The notes under the pieces are model-generated. The model saw only the letters and a program-made list of their open reading frames with translations. It was not told the DNA's origin and ran no database searches. From the NCBI GenBank assembly GCA_009760855.2, contig WPIO01000093.1, positions 182,001 to 246,000 on the forward strand: DNA of 64,000 nucleotides. The letters are read 5' to 3'. Shown piece by piece: positions 63,076-64,000 of this stretch. Positions within the stretch are counted from its first letter, which is position 1. Every line of letters starts with the position of its first letter. The stretch comes from Cristatella mucedo. Its lineage: Eukaryota > Bryozoa > Phylactolaemata > Cristatellidae. The translations under genes and the position numbers were made by a program.

Positions 63076-63802
63076 TGAATCAGCTCGAAATCTAGGTGTC
63101 ATGTTCTAAAGTGACCTCTCGTTAGACGACCGCATCAGCTCCACAGTCAAGTCTGCCTACTTTCAGCTACATAACATTGCTAAAATTCGGGCTTGTTTAG
63201 ATAACGATACCGCGTCTAATTGGTCCATGCATTTGTGACATTCCGTCTTGACTTCTGTAACTCACTGCCTGCTGGCCTACCTGCATGTGCACTCAGGCGA
63301 TTACAGCTGGTGCAAAACTCCGAAGCTAGGCTTGTCTGTCGTGAACGTCGCAGTTGCCACATCACACCACTTCTCGCCGACCTGCACTCGCTACCAGTCA
63401 AGCAACGGATTGACTTCAAGGTTTTGTCGCTCACTTTTAGGTCCCTTCATTCTTTGGCTCCAGCCTATCTCACAGACCTACTCCCCCACCAGGCCAAGCA
63501 TCGTACCACCCACTTTTCGGAATCCAACAGTTTACCACTACCTCGCACAAATCTCAAATCCTTTGGAGGCCATGCATTTAGTTAGCATGCTCCCAAAGCC
63601 TGGAATTCCCTCCCGACTTGCGTCAGAACATCCCCTGACCTGACCACATTTAAAAAGAACTTAAAAACACCCCCATTTAGGACAGCATTTAGTGGGTCCC
63701 TGTGATTCGTCCTTCATGTGCTTATGCATGCTGACACTGTGCACGCTGCCACTAACCACATTTGCATGCTGACCCTGTGCATGTCACCCCTAACCATGGT
63801 AT
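63076..63802 (+). mobile_element. LINE family A RT C-terminus and 3' UTR
   Basis: Starts at AATCAGCTCGAAATCTAGGTGTCATG (the ARNLGVMF codons) and runs through SRLDFCNSL-like, [35 protein letters not shown] and SLAPAYLTDLLP to the 3' UTR. It is cut at CCTAACCATGGTATTA by a family B piece. 5'-truncated; sense relative to COG5. Confidence 0.9.
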
Positions 63803-64000
63803 TAACTGTTCCATTCCTCCGCTTAAAGACAGTTGGCGACAGAAGCTTTAGCTCTGCAGGTCCTAGACTGTGGAACTGCTTCCACAATTCTTGCGAAACG
63901 ACATCTACTCTCCAACTGCCGACTGTGGCACATCTTTTTCAGCGGTCCTGAGCTGCTACTTCTATGCTACTCACTACCTCAACTGCTCTCCTGACTCAGC
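63803..64000 (+). mobile_element. LINE family B 3' end, running off the window
   Basis: ACTGTTCCATTCCTCCGCTTAAAGACAGTTGGCGACAGAAGCTTTAGCTCTGCAGGTCC through GCCGACTGTGGCACATCTTTTTCAGCGGTCC, almost identical to the copy at 31405. It appears to have inserted into the family A 3' UTR. Confidence 0.88.

Overview
The window is nuclear DNA from an animal, almost certainly an invertebrate. It has spliced genes with GT/AG introns, a canonical eukaryotic tRNA gene, tRNA-derived SINEs, CR1/L2-like non-LTR retrotransposons and long dinucleotide microsatellites. I cannot name the phylum from sequence alone. There is no operon, CRISPR array or prokaryotic signal.

The main gene is COG5, encoding subunit 5 of the conserved oligomeric Golgi tethering complex. 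It lies on the + strand from an ATG at 21033 past the end of the recognisable coding sequence at 62430. I reconstructed 17 exons by matching short exonic reading frames to the known order of the COG5 protein and requiring that every intron start GT, end AG and keep the reading phase. Together they give about 743 residues, roughly the first 85% of the protein. The last roughly 120 residues were not found and should lie beyond 64000. The host gene takes up about 2.2 kb of exons in 41 kb; the introns are mostly retrotransposon remains.

Region by region: 1-10 kb holds no recognised gene, only SINE copies, a (GA)n tract and LINE fragments. A tRNA-Asn(GTT) gene is at 10132-10205. At 11.9-14.0 kb is a degenerate satellite-like array (about 165-bp period) that switches orientation at a 14-bp palindrome. 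From 14.2 to 20 kb there are nested LINE copies in both orientations. From 21 kb to the end is COG5, whose introns hold LINE family A copies (24.5-26.0, 28.1-29.5, 40.5-41.2, 42.0-43.6, 46.7-48.8, 51.1-54.5 kb and others), LINE family B 3' ends, SINEs, microsatellites and a 13-bp minisatellite at 58206-58400.

Two LINE families are visible. Family A has an AP endonuclease, a reverse transcriptase with a YADD motif, and a 3' end closing in (ATT)n; its best copy, 51496-54520 on the - strand, has small frameshifts. Family B is seen only as its RT C-terminus and 3' UTR. A tRNA-derived SINE family (at least eight copies) carries a long palindromic arm. I saw no new gene system. The observations most worth checking are COG5 exon 10 sitting between two pieces of what looks like one LINE B element, a 20-bp perfect hairpin just after the exon 5 splice donor, the inverted satellite array, and a shared change at the AFD part of RT motif A in the two youngest LINE A copies.
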